A DNA stretch of 64,000 bases, taken from positions 868,001-932,000 of the forward strand of contig JAFREQ010000076.1 of the NCBI GenBank assembly GCA_025331565.1, written 5' to 3'. Of this stretch, positions 50,301 to 57,364 are shown one piece after another. Source of the stretch: Holacanthus passer (Eukaryota > Chordata > Actinopteri > Pomacanthidae). Below the pieces are notes generated by a model, which did not search any database, was not told the DNA's origin, and saw nothing but the letters and a program-made list of their open reading frames with translations. The translations under genes were made by a program, and so were the position numbers. The number at the start of each line of letters is the position of its first letter. The stretch's first letter is position 1.

Positions 50301-53300
50301 ATATAGATATGATACACATGCCTGCTGAATGTCGTACTTAGATTAAATTTAGAGTTGGGGACTTTGACTTTGAAAACTGTTAGGGGGCGCTGTCAAGCCG
50401 ATTTGCCACACTCAATCCTGGGACCCATATCTGTCTATATCAATTTCAAGTTTGGCAAAGAGAAATAAGAATAATAATAATGATTGCTTCAGATACAATA
50501 GGGCCCTCGCATCAGTCGCTGCTAGGACTATGATAATGAGAACAAAATCAATAGGAGACAAAAACAAAAGGAGTCCAGAAGTGAGTTTAATTGCTTGGAC
50601 CCCAAGTAATAAGCTCTAGGTTTGTATTTCTTTTGAAAGATCATTATTTTGGCATTTTTTGAAGGTTTGTTTGTTTATTTATTTATTTATTTATTAGCTT
50701 ATAAATAGACCACTTTCTCTCAAAAATAAATAAATGATTTAATATCAAGTACTGCTTTCATCAATTAAACAGGCTTTTTTTGTACAAAGTAATTGAACTG
50801 AGCTTTTACAGATCACAGATTCCAGACTGACCTTCCCACATGCCCAGCACACATGCCCAACGTGATAAATGCTCTAAACACCAAACAGGAACAATTAATT
50901 TGGAGTGTTTGTTTGACCAATTTGCTCAAAGTCATCTGTCTGAGTGGCATCCACAGGCAGCACGCACCGGCTAAACCTGAGGCGTGCGTGTCTGCTCATG
51001 GATGCGTACTGGAATGTGTCCACACGCCCGTGTTTGTGTGCTAGCAGTTCTTTTTCCGGCACTAGACTCTTAATAGATGCACAGCATATGCCAGACAAAA
51101 CAGGCCCATCTGCCTTATCACTGAGGTAATTGCATTTTTCAAAGTGACAGCGGCCGATGCATAATTCATCATTAGGTAAAGCACAACGAAGTCCCACAGT
51201 CAAGTGTGTCAGCGAGCTTCACTGCAGGTAGAATGGAGGGAGGCTGCTCTGCGACCAGCAGCTCACGAAGATATGGAGATTTTGCAGACAGCGAGATAGG
51301 GATGTGTTTGGAAGTGATATTTAAAATCGGGAAGGCTGTCATTGTGTGTGTGTGTGTGTGTGTGCGTGCATGTGTGCGTGTATGCGAGTGCATGCATGCT
51401 TGCGCGCGTGCGTGTGCACGTGTTTGTGTGTGTGTGCACATGCAGGTAAGTCAGCATGTTAACAGGACAGCCTATTTCTCCCTGCTCTCCCCTCAGGCGT
51501 TCCTTCTCCACTCATCTTATTATATTGTGTTACAGCCAACCTCTCCTCCTCTCCCACCTCAGTCAGTGCATACCTTTCACACATTTTTTTATCTTCATTT
51601 CCCTTTGTATTTTTTTCTTTCTCTGGCTGTCTTGTTTTCAACCAGTGCTTTCTCACTCGCTTTGCTTTTTCAGTCCCACATTCTCCGTCACTTTCTCTCT
51701 CAGACTCCTGAAGAAATGGGTATACCTGTAAAACAGAGGTACTGGAGTGCTGCTCGGCAAGTTCAGATCAGAGTCAGGTGTGTAAGCAGTATCGCATAAC
51801 AGCGTCGGTCTGCATTTATGTGAAAGACATCCCTCCAGACCATATTAATGAAGTAAGAACGCAGCAATGGGAAAAGGAAAATCTCCTAATCAAGCACCAT
51901 TTTGTGGTATCCCTCACATTCGGAAATATTCCAATCCATATGCAAATGATTGCATCTCTGGGGTTTATAGTTTCCAAGTTCTGATATTAATTTGCACATT
52001 TTAATAAGCAATTCAATGCAAATTGCAAAGTACATCTGACACAAAAGTGTCCTTCATTGAAGGTAAAACCTGCGTCTCCCTCTTTCTTATTCTTTATTAT
52101 ATCTGCTGCGCAGTAATTATGCATAAGCAGTGCTCTCAATTACAAGGACCCACCCACCGTGATCTACACACTAATTAGCACTTTATTTTTGAATTAATTT
52201 AAAAATGTTATCATGTTGCACATGTTAAAAAGTGTTGTGGAAAATCCACAACTTCCATTTTGTGTTACAATATACCAGAGGTTTTCAAACTGTAAGGCGC
52301 ATCTCCCCAGGGGGCAATGGGAGAGTTGAAGGGGGGCGTGGGGAGAAGGAGACGTGAGACAAAGATGCTGCATGAGGTGAAAGCAACAGGAAAACAATGG
52401 GAAGATGATTTGGCATGCTTACCAACACAGTCAGCAGTTGGACCTGCAGCAGCGGCTGTGACACACATGGAGGCAATTGAGGTAACCCTTACTGCTCAAT
52501 TTCTGCCATTTGTGCCACTATTTCTGCATTGTAGAGCATGCTTTCTCATTGGTGCTCCACTCAGACTTAAGAATCACACTTAAGAGTGCAAACTTGCAAA
52601 ATTTTATGTAAAACTGAAAGAGGTATTTCACCGCTAGAAAGATCTTTTCATAAAACTTGCCTGTCTATGCAATAGAAAGATACTTTTGAAATTGGTGCTA
52701 CATTAACAAAGAAAACAGAGAAGGGGCTATAGTATTCCCTTTTGCTCAAAAGGTAGAAAACCCCTAACAACCATAATGCACTGGGCTGCACCGGACCATT
52801 AAGTGTTCGGCTGGTGGCTGAACAGGGATCTGTGGGTGCAGGCAACATGGAGGGAAGTTAAACAGTTTTCATTTGAATGTAGTGTACAACCCATTTTGTA
52901 ATGATACAAAGCTGGTTGAAAATCGCCAATGTTTCCCTTTAAAAGAGCGTGATTGATGCAGTGTAAGTATCCTGCTTAGAGAGATATTTGAAAAACTAGT
53001 TTGCCCTCAATTCAGGTTCAGATTTTCAGGTGAATCCATTTGAAAGACAAGGAGCTCTTGTTTTGAAATTGCTTTTGGCTTGTGGAGTAATAATAATATG
53101 TCTGGTGAAACATTTCCGTAGTCGATGTTCATGTGTTTATGTAAGGTATTATTTTTTCTTTCTTTTGAACCTGGGTTTTTTTTTTACTCACTGGTCCTCC
53201 CCAAGGACGAGATCTATGTTATATCACACACTCCTCCCCCTCTATTACACCTTTAACACACACTGCAGACACACGGACAATGACACACACACACAGACCT

Positions 53301-53942
53301 CTGTCAGATCACAGGGTTTTGTAATGAGGCGCAGACTTCTGGCAGCATCCCACCATGTGCATTTGTGTGTGTGCATATTATGATTTGCATTGTTATTGGT
53401 GCTGTACTCTGTGAATGCCAATGTGTCACAATGCATATCTGCACATCCTCAGTGTGCCCTCTCATAGTCTCTCTCACGTTGTTGCCTTTACCCATTTTCT
53501 CTTCTGTTTTCTTTCTCTTCCTCGGCCCCCGTCCTTCACGGGCCTCCCCTCTCCGTACCGCCCCTTCTCCCCGCTTCAACCCATACCTGCAGTTTCCTCC
53601 CTCTGCGAGTCTCTCAGCCAATCTCCATCACACCACGCACCACCAGCAGGAGGGAGAGAGGAATGGCGGGAGGGAGGAAAGGAGGGAGGGAGAGAATTAT
53701 GGCGAATAAAAGAGGGGGAGAGACGCACGGAGAAACAGAGGCATTAAGGCTGAGAGGGGAGTAATAGAAGGAGGGAGAGAGTGACTGACACAGAAGTGAG
53801 CTGGAAGAGGAAGGAGAGAGGGGAGGAGGGCGAGATAGAAGACGGGTGAAGGAGAGCATAACGGGAATAAAAGAGAGACAGATGAATAGATAGATGAAAG
53901 AAGGTATTCATGGAGGAAAGGACAGGTGGGACAGAGAGGGTG

Positions 53943-53998
<56 letters not shown>

Positions 53999-56900
53999 CA
54001 GCAGAACTGACAGTAAGCATTGGAGACAGAATGGCGAGTGACAAGTCTGTAGGACTGAATTAGCACTCATTTGGTGTCTCTCTGTGTCTGCCTGGTTCTT
54101 TGATTCTCTCCGTACAGTACCTCACCATCTACACATCTCTATCTACACTGCAAAACATGCTTAAATGGTACCATACTCATATTCAGTATTTCAGTTTGTT
54201 TTCATCATACCCACACTAATGAAACTAATTAGAAAGCAATGCCAATGACTTTTTTTTTTTTTGGTTTCGAACATTAGAGCATGTTCTGCACTAGATATTT
54301 GCAGCACTCCCGCAGTCTCTGTCTGGATGTGTACTAACCGATGCTCCAGTTAGACAGAGTGGGAGTTTGCAAAAGTGTGTTGAAACAATTCTAGTATTGC
54401 ACTTCCATAAATTTGGGACTTGCTAGAGACAGGTTTTTAAAAATGAATGATCAAAATAGATGTAGCACAGGACAAGATATCCTGACTTTTAGTCTCTGGC
54501 ATGGGCCAAAAACACTGAATTCGACATTTCCCGTGATATTGTCTTTCTTTTTGTTAGACCCTACCTGCCTCATCGTAAATGCCTACATCGTTCAAACTCC
54601 ACACTTCCACTTCGTAACACAGGTTATGTGATAAAAATCTCACGTCACTGAGCAGAGATAGTGACATCATCAAGGTTTTTTTTTTCAGACTTACCACAGT
54701 TTTTCAAGCCATGACAAATAAATAGACCTGTAGGTGTAAAGTTGGTGGTGCTCCTTGATTGACAAGACACAATGGGCATAAAATTAATCAATTTCAATTT
54801 TGATATTCAATTAATCATTTATTTAGTAAGCATTAAAACATGAAGTGATCACAGCTTTTCAAGTAGGAGTTTTTGCTGCCTTTCACTCATTTCACACCAT
54901 TGTAGTTGTAATGCTTTTCAGTTTTTTGACTGTTGGCCAGACATTATAAACAGTTTTAATCACTTCAGGATCTGGAAATTGGAGGAGACAAAGATTGGAT
55001 GTAAACTTTACATGTCATTTCATTACTACACTATGCTCCACCTTCAAATTATGTGAAACACTGCCTTGAAAATAGTCACATTTATCAATTGCTATGATAT
55101 TGATATTTCCTCATTTCATATCCCACCAATAAGAGTTTCTTTCTTTCTATTTTTCTCTGTCAACATTGCAAAGCAACTTTACACATTTAAGTGGCACAAG
55201 CAGTCTTTCTGCTCTGTCCTCTCTTCTTACAGCCAAATATATGTTTACTTCCTTTTGAATCAGCATTTTTCATTGTCAGTGGTAATGACTGCTATAATGA
55301 CATGACAGCATGATGAAGACATGACAGTTTGTCTCAGCATCTTTTGTGATGTTAATGTCTGGATTTTCATCATTTTAAATTTGTTTTTCGTCGATATGAT
55401 TTTTATATGTAACAGTACATTAAAGGGCTTGTTGGCGTTTTATCTTTTGCAGTATATCTCCTTATCTCTCTCGCTTTTTCTCCCCCTCTCTGCCTCTCGC
55501 TCAGTTGCCCCTGACAGCCGCATTCAGTTTCTCCTCCTCCACTGCTTTGTACTGTCATTCATCATCAGTGTCATTCAATTTTCCCCTTCCACATGGCACA
55601 ACATCTGTTTGGGAGTGTTGCACTTGCCCTGTTGAAAAGGATTCAGACAAACTGTGCAATGAGAAGCCTGGAAGCAGCGTCACCTCTGTATGTCTGGTGT
55701 CAGTATATGTGCCAACCGCTAAACACAGAAAGGTGTGTGCAGTGTCTTTATGAATTGGCCAAATTTGAAAAGCTGTGCAGAGGTTTCACTGTTTTGTCTG
55801 GTTTTTTTGTTGAACACATTTAGAGACCTTGCTCACAGACTGGAAAAGCTTAAAGTAATAAAGTTAATAATGGCCTCACTGAATTTAGGTGTCCCAGTCA
55901 GTCATGACAAAAGAAAAGATCTTTAACTCAAACCAAATGTATATAATTATTGACATCTGTTACAGAGATGAATTTAGTCACATATTTATTCATATCACAA
56001 TGTCTCAGTCCCATGTAATGAAACTGAAAATAACAACCACATACATCTAGCCAGATGTTTAATTAGCAAAGCCCTGATTCAAGCAAGAGAATCTATATAA
56101 AGCAACTTTTTAATGCACTGATGCATTAAATGTTTCATCTGACAATCAGAACTGCACATAGCAATGATTTTCATTATTGAGTAATCTACTGATAAATTGT
56201 TCGGCCAAAAGAAAATCACAAATAGCAAAAAAGTAACTCAAGTAACCAGAGCCCATGGTGTGACAGCTTCAAATGTCTTGCCTTGTCTCAGCAACAGTCA
56301 AAAACTTAAAGATATTCAGTTTGTCACACAAGACAAAGAAACCCAGAAAATGTGACACCATTTTTGTTAAAACAAAAAAATACTTAACTTATCAAAACAG
56401 ATGTTCATTAATTTACTGTGATTGATCGAGGAATCGTTTCAGCTCTTGTAACGATCATTATTATCAAGGTAAATATAAACAGTTCGTTGTTTTACATGAG
56501 ATTACAGATCCCAATTTTGACGTCTGAGCAATTGTACTCACCAAACCTCACCAAAAAGTCTTTAGTAACACACTGCCACATGAAGAGGGATTATATTTAT
56601 GCTTTTAAGGGGTCTCATCTATTTCATGCTCATGCTGTAATGGATGTGTGCACTACTCTGCAGCTCAAATCTGTACAATTTGGCTCATTTAATGAGGGAT
56701 TGTTTTGTCATGTTAAGTGTGAGTGTGTTTGTGCGTGTGTGTTATCTGAAAGTGAACCTGGTGAACTGAAGTGTTCACGCTTTGAAGGGCTGTTGTTTTG
56801 ATTTGGGAGGCACTGTCCCTGTTTGTATGTTAGATGAAGCATGGCGTTCTGATAATAATAATTAATAGCGATGAAAATCAGTGGAGAAAATGATACTTCA

Positions 56901-57301
56901 AGTCGACTGATATTATTAAAAGATATCAAAGAGACGAGTGCTGCTTGGATGTGTTTTCGCTCGTAGGAAACAAGCAGGTGTTCCTGTGATCTGACTCACA
57001 CGTGCAAAAAAAAAAAAAACAGCTACAATTTTCTTTGTTGCCAGAAACTGTGCTGTGCTCAAAGTCGACTCCAGAACAAATCCGTGGCATTCTGATGGAG
57101 TGAAAATATTAAAATAGCACAGTTTTGGAAAACAAAGGATCGTGCTTCACTGCTTCGATGCAACGTTGTTGCTTCTCGATCTAAATCTCTTGTCTGTTTG
57201 TGGCAGATGGTGATGGCTACCAGGACCACCTCCTCCCCGTGTGTGTGGATGACACCTGTCAACACAGTGCCATCTACCTGGCCAAGTTAGGCTCAAAAGA
57301 G
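8359..57301 (+). CDS. ITFG1: ITFG1 / LINKIN, exons 1-9 (gene-level entry, 3' end outside window)
   Basis: ITFG1 is a type I membrane glycoprotein whose large extracellular part is built of FG-GAP (beta-propeller-like) repeats. It has been described as T-cell immunomodulatory protein and, in worms, as the adhesion protein LINKIN. Nine exons splice in frame to 287 codons: 8359-8536, 8768-8852, 9036-9169, 10209-10266, 10694-10771, 10888-10982, 34150-34199, 43709-43796 and 57207-57301. The translation follows the human protein throughout, including GTLAAFGD, PYFKPKV, VVPGDYD, MRIPHS and DLFLTT blocks. Calcium-loop-like motifs are DFNADKQTD (45-53), DYDRDSQMD (99-107), DFNGDMIPD (152-160) and DFDGDGYQD (254-262). 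A signal peptide covers about residues 1-23. N-glycosylation sequons occur at N37, N129, N141, N177 and N229. About 325 residues, including the transmembrane helix, lie beyond 64000. Confidence 0.95.
8537..8767 (+). other. ITFG1: ITFG1 intron 1
   Basis: 231-bp intron, GT...CTGTTTCAG, phase 1. Nothing else is seen. Confidence 0.9.
8768..8852 (+). CDS. ITFG1: ITFG1 exon 2
   Basis: This 85-nt exon encodes residues 60-88, with SEVVIFLADSKT, then PYFKPKV. The human protein has a matching block ending FLADQNAPYFKPKV. The acceptor is CTGTTTCAG and the donor AG|GTATGT. It forms the blade strand following the first FG-GAP loop. Confidence 0.95.
8853..9035 (+). other. ITFG1: ITFG1 intron 2
   Basis: 183-bp intron with consensus ends, phase 2. 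Nothing else is seen. Confidence 0.9.
9036..9169 (+). CDS. ITFG1: ITFG1 exon 3 (second FG-GAP loop)
   Basis: This 134-nt exon encodes residues 88-133. It holds SVVPGDYDRDSQMDVLL, an FG-GAP calcium-loop-type motif, and the conserved FVFWGHNQTL with a glycosylation sequon at N129. The acceptor is CCTGTTCAG and the donor TTAG|GTACAG. Confidence 0.95.
9170..10208 (+). other. ITFG1: ITFG1 intron 3
   Basis: 1,039-bp AT-rich intron. The long open frames on either strand reflect base composition and have no recognisable protein content. Confidence 0.85.
10209..10266 (+). CDS. ITFG1: ITFG1 exon 4
   Basis: This 58-nt exon encodes residues 133-152 (MSGWLTLNKTFADQPLVM), matching the human segment that ends in RTFQDEPLIMD. 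A sequon lies at N141. The acceptor is TTTTCTGCAG and the donor GGA|GTAAGT. It ends inside the Asp codon that begins the third FG-GAP loop. Confidence 0.93.
10267..10693 (+). other. ITFG1: ITFG1 intron 4
   Basis: 427-bp AT-rich intron, phase 2. Nothing else is seen. Confidence 0.85.
10694..10771 (+). CDS. ITFG1: ITFG1 exon 5 (third FG-GAP loop)
   Basis: This 78-nt exon encodes residues 152-178, starting FNGDMIPDIFGVTN, which is nearly the human sequence. The following segment, SPSTEVCYLTN, is less conserved, as expected for a loop. The donor is AACAG|GTAATG. Confidence 0.94.
10772..10887 (+). other. ITFG1: ITFG1 intron 5
   Basis: Short 116-bp intron with a clear pyrimidine tract before CCTTTAG. 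Confidence 0.9.
10888..10982 (+). CDS. ITFG1: ITFG1 exon 6
   Basis: This 95-nt exon encodes residues 178-210 and includes VKMRIPHSNAFIDLNKDFTA, a strongly conserved block of the family. The donor is GCTG|GTGAGT. The next exon is 23 kb away. Confidence 0.95.
11826..12463. mobile_element. Non-autonomous DNA transposon (PIF/Harbinger-like MITE)
   Basis: The two ends are inverted copies of GGCTACATCCACACTAAT (18 bp identical), followed by related AAAAC/TTTTAAAA-rich sequence. The 638-bp element is flanked on both sides by TAA (11823-11825 and 12464-12466), a 3-bp duplication that fits PIF/Harbinger target sites. No transposase reading frame is present. The superfamily is inferred from the duplication only. 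Confidence 0.75.
16000..16075. repeat. Fragment of a teleost dispersed repeat (retroelement-tail type)
   Basis: The sequence AACTTCATCGTCCCTGAGGG, continuing to a CACAGTGCTGCAG motif, resembles a tail found widely in fish genomes (from memory). The family is not certain, and only a short fragment is present. Confidence 0.35.
19113..19500. repeat. Percomorph dispersed repeat, copy 1
   Basis: This holds the units TTGGATGGATTGCCATG and TACAGACGTTCATGG, then a second diverged copy of the same unit, ending in GCATGTTAGCATGCTGATGT. The same series appears at 36592-37050. I recognise it as an abundant percomorph repeat but cannot name its class. Confidence 0.7.
19574..21152. mobile_element. Non-autonomous DNA transposon with GGGCTCTATTTTCGTA ends
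   Basis: GGGCTCTATTTTCGTA at the left end is matched exactly by its inverse at the right end, giving 16-bp terminal inverted repeats around 1,579 bp. The flanking bases are TTC and TTA, which would be a decayed 3-bp target duplication. Similar GGGCTCTATTTT ends are known from PIF/Harbinger-type elements of fish (from memory). The inside has no intact transposase frame; one 86-codon frame at 20277-20537 is not recognisable. Confidence 0.65.
22176..22233. repeat. (TG)n microsatellite
   Basis: About 58 bp of uninterrupted TG, followed by one variant unit. Confidence 0.97.
22880..23460 (-). pseudogene. Possible decayed coding remnant (unidentified)
   Basis: One minus-strand frame stays open over about 193 codons apart from two internal stops (TAG at 23341-23339, TGA at 23212-23210). 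It ends near a donor-like AAGGCAG|GTAAAA at 22906/22905. The translation looks protein-like, for example LRKVTSKLWSLDSKSLLTSP and VIQDELGGVRLKTSD. About nine stops would be expected by chance in this length. I do not recognise the family. It could be a retropseudogene, a transposon remnant or chance. The opposite strand is also open for 152 codons, which weakens the case. Confidence 0.25.
24406..24452. repeat. (CA)n microsatellite
   Basis: Uninterrupted CA run of about 47 bp. Confidence 0.97.
27214..27270. repeat. (TCTTC)n pyrimidine repeat
   Basis: Pentanucleotide TCTTC/CTCTT units with small interruptions on the plus strand. Confidence 0.85.
31747..31798. repeat. Perfect 14-bp inverted repeat
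   Basis: TAATCAGCCAATCA (31747-31760) is followed by its exact inverse TGATTGGCTGATTA (31785-31798) after a 24-base spacer. It would form a 14-bp hairpin. Each arm contains a CCAAT-box-like core, so it could bind a factor as a pair of sites, or be the ends of a tiny repeat. Confidence 0.8.
31885..31931. repeat. (TG)n microsatellite
   Basis: Pure TG run of about 47 bp with a variant tail (GTCCGT units) to about 31960. Confidence 0.97.
32155..32174. repeat. (TG)n microsatellite, short
   Basis: Twenty-base TG run. Confidence 0.9.
34150..34199 (+). CDS. ITFG1: ITFG1 exon 7
   Basis: This 50-nt exon encodes residues 210-226: DLFLTTEGPMFETWISK. The first six residues match human exactly. The region before the DGNF block is about five residues shorter than in human. 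The acceptor is CTTCCCCACTCCAG and the donor AAG|GTAATG. It leaves in phase 0. It is isolated between a 23-kb and a 9.5-kb intron. Confidence 0.92.
34511..34555 (+). pseudogene. Truncated tRNA-Glu(CTC) pseudogene
   Basis: The sequence keeps the acceptor start CCCTGGTGG, the A-box region CCAGTGGTTAGGA, and the anticodon arm with CTC of a eukaryotic tRNA-Glu. It has three extra bases (TGG) in the 5' part, and everything after the anticodon arm, including the B box, is missing. It is flanked by TTTAAATTTTA (34495-34505) and its exact inverse (34559-34569). It cannot be a working tRNA gene. Confidence 0.7.
35052..35319. mobile_element. 268-bp MITE with 5-bp target duplication
   Basis: The ends read GGCCTGTGCTACAAAGCTA and, inverted from the right, GGCCTGTGTCTCAAAGCTA. 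The similarity continues inward after a small indel through TGTTATCCAGCTAACTTG against TGTTAGCCAGTTATCTTG. TCAGG is directly repeated on both sides (35047-35051 and 35320-35324). This is a clean signature of an inserted non-autonomous DNA element. The superfamily is not determined. Confidence 0.72.
35808..35870 (+). mobile_element. tRNA-derived SINE-like fragment
   Basis: GGGTGGCTAGCACTGTCTCC followed by CACAGCAAGAAG and GAGTTTGAATCC resembles the head of an abundant fish repeat with tRNA-like A and B boxes (from memory). The B-box match is GAGTTTGAATCC. Only the head is preserved. Confidence 0.55.
36592..37050. repeat. Percomorph dispersed repeat, copy 2
   Basis: This shares with 19113-19500 the units CCATGAAATTTTGTGCAGAC, a GGCATGAAATTTGACAT repeat of the same unit, CCCCAGAGGATGA, and the later segment ATACCTGCAAAGCTAATG. 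The family is an abundant percomorph repeat (from memory) built of degenerate units of roughly 100 bp. Confidence 0.7.
37720..37755. repeat. (CA)n microsatellite
   Basis: Pure CA run of about 36 bp. Confidence 0.97.
38005..38041. repeat. (CA)n microsatellite
   Basis: Pure CA run of about 37 bp, 250 bp from the previous one. Confidence 0.97.
39492..39528. repeat. (TG)n microsatellite
   Basis: Pure TG run of about 37 bp. Confidence 0.97.
40005..40094. repeat. (TG)n microsatellite, longest in the window
   Basis: Ninety bases of uninterrupted TG, followed by one variant unit. Likely highly polymorphic. Confidence 0.98.
43005..43270. mobile_element. hAT-like MITE fragments (two adjacent pieces)
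   Basis: At 43005-43085 a piece with TAGACCAATTAATCAGCAG ends in TTAGTTGCTGCCCTA, the terminal inverted repeat of an abundant percomorph element whose ends read TAGGGCTGCAACTA (from memory). Immediately after, at 43093-43270, the other end of the same family begins and continues through a GTGAGGATTTGTTGC segment. Both are in the same orientation and old. Confidence 0.6.
43709..43796 (+). CDS. ITFG1: ITFG1 exon 8
   Basis: This 88-nt exon encodes residues 227-256: DGNFTKAVIMPAEPP followed by KVVGQSSFVDF. It matches the human DGNF...VVGQSAFADF block. A sequon lies at N229. The acceptor has a strong tract (CTCCCTTCCCCTCTG to CTCTCTCAG) and the donor is TTTG|GTGAGA. The exon ends inside the first Asp codons of the fourth FG-GAP loop. 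Confidence 0.95.
44240..44315. repeat. (CA)n microsatellite
   Basis: Pure CA run of about 76 bp. Confidence 0.98.
46190..46212. repeat. (TG)n microsatellite, short
   Basis: Pure TG run of about 22 bp. Confidence 0.9.
47291..47315. repeat. (GATA)n microsatellite
   Basis: Six tetranucleotide units preceded by two TACTAGA units. Confidence 0.95.
48420..48850. repeat. Purine-rich then pyrimidine-rich tract
   Basis: The plus strand is strongly GA-rich over about 48420-48660, then strongly CT-rich over about 48715-48850. This explains the spurious long frames on both strands. No gene is present. Confidence 0.65.
49640..50530. repeat. Abundant teleost dispersed repeat with internal units of about 300 bp
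   Basis: Two internal copies begin GGTGGCGCTATAACTATGA (about 49650) and GGTGGCACTACGACTGTAAC (about 49955). Both continue through an AAACATGT anchor (49714 and 50017) and a GTATGTTTGAG anchor, giving a period near 303 bp. The later part has AAATGGCTGACTTCCTGTTG, AGGGGGCGCTGTCAAGCC, and an end with (AAT)n then AGATACAATAGGGCCCTCGC. I recognise this combination as a widespread fish repeat but cannot name it. Confidence 0.75.
50666..50695. repeat. (TTTG)/(TTTA)n microsatellite
   Basis: Two TTTG units followed by about five TTTA units. Confidence 0.9.
51343..51364. repeat. (TG)n microsatellite with degenerate tail
   Basis: Pure TG for 22 bp, then alternating purine-pyrimidine variants (CGTGCATG-type) to about 51445. 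Confidence 0.92.
52276..52345 (+). mobile_element. Single hAT-like terminus
   Basis: CAGAGGTTTTCAAACTG followed by GGCGCATCTCCCCAGGGGGC resembles the CAGNGGTTCTCAAACT end of hAT elements (from memory). I did not find the matching opposite end, so this is probably a truncated copy. Confidence 0.4.
53420..53940. repeat. Pyrimidine-to-purine strand switch
   Basis: The plus strand is CT-rich over about 53460-53640, then GGGA/GAGA-rich over 53645-53940, and runs directly into a TG repeat. The open frames here are compositional. Confidence 0.65.
53941..53994. repeat. (TG)n microsatellite
   Basis: TG run of about 54 bp with one CG-containing variant unit near its start. Confidence 0.97.
54775..54965. 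mobile_element. hAT-like MITE fragment
   Basis: The series AAAATTAATCAATTTCAATT, CACAGCTTTTCAAGTAGGAG, TTTTTGCTGCC and TTTTTTGACTGTTGGCCAGA follows the same order as the family seen at 43093, 56155 and 58246. No ends are preserved. Confidence 0.55.
56155..56430. mobile_element. hAT-like MITE fragment
   Basis: The series GCAATGATTTTCATTATTGA, TTGTTCGGCCAAAAGAAAAT, CTTCAAATGTCTTGCC, CAACAGTCAAAAACTTAAAG, GATATTCAGTTTGTCAC and AGACAAAGAAACCCAGAAAA fits the consensus order of the family. It is in the opposite orientation to the 58246 copy. Confidence 0.65.
57207..57301 (+). CDS. ITFG1: ITFG1 exon 9 (fourth FG-GAP loop)
   Basis: This 95-nt exon encodes residues 256-287: GDGYQDHLLPVCVDDTC then QHSAIYLAKLGSKE. 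Joined to exon 8 it completes DFDGDGYQD, the best calcium-loop motif here. The acceptor is TTTGTGGCAG. The donor chosen is GAG|GTTGGT, which keeps the phase 0 boundary and the length of the human protein. A better-looking GTAACA four bases on would shift the phase. A CA repeat begins eight bases after the exon. The next exon, expected to start near a Trp-Val-Pro-Val-Leu block, is not found before 64000. Confidence 0.92.
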
Positions 57302-57305
57302 GTTG

Positions 57306-57308
<3 letters not shown>

Positions 57309-57357
<49 letters not shown>

Positions 57358-57364
57358 CACACAA
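57309..57364. repeat. (CA)n microsatellite beside the ITFG1 exon 9 donor
   Basis: About 56 bp of CA with one GC variant, beginning eight bases after the exon end on the sense strand. In RNA this is a CA-repeat, a known hnRNP L binding sequence. Confidence 0.97.

Larger units (their letters stand above)
43797..57206 (+). other. ITFG1: ITFG1 intron 8 (13.4 kb)
   Basis: The intron holds CA/TG runs (44240, 46190, 51343, 53941), a GATA repeat (47291), a purine-to-pyrimidine switch (48420-48850), a teleost repeat (49640-50530), an ATTT repeat (50666), one hAT-like terminus (52276), a pyrimidine-to-purine switch (53420-53940), and two more hAT-like copies (54775, 56155). CNE-like AT-rich patches lie at about 51100-51200 and 52080-52200. 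No nested gene is recognised. Confidence 0.8.

Noticed and set aside
51206..51799. 197-codon plus-strand open frame, the longest in the window
   Set aside because: It runs through a TG repeat and a CT-rich tract, has no recognisable domain, and the opposite strand is equally open. It is compositional.
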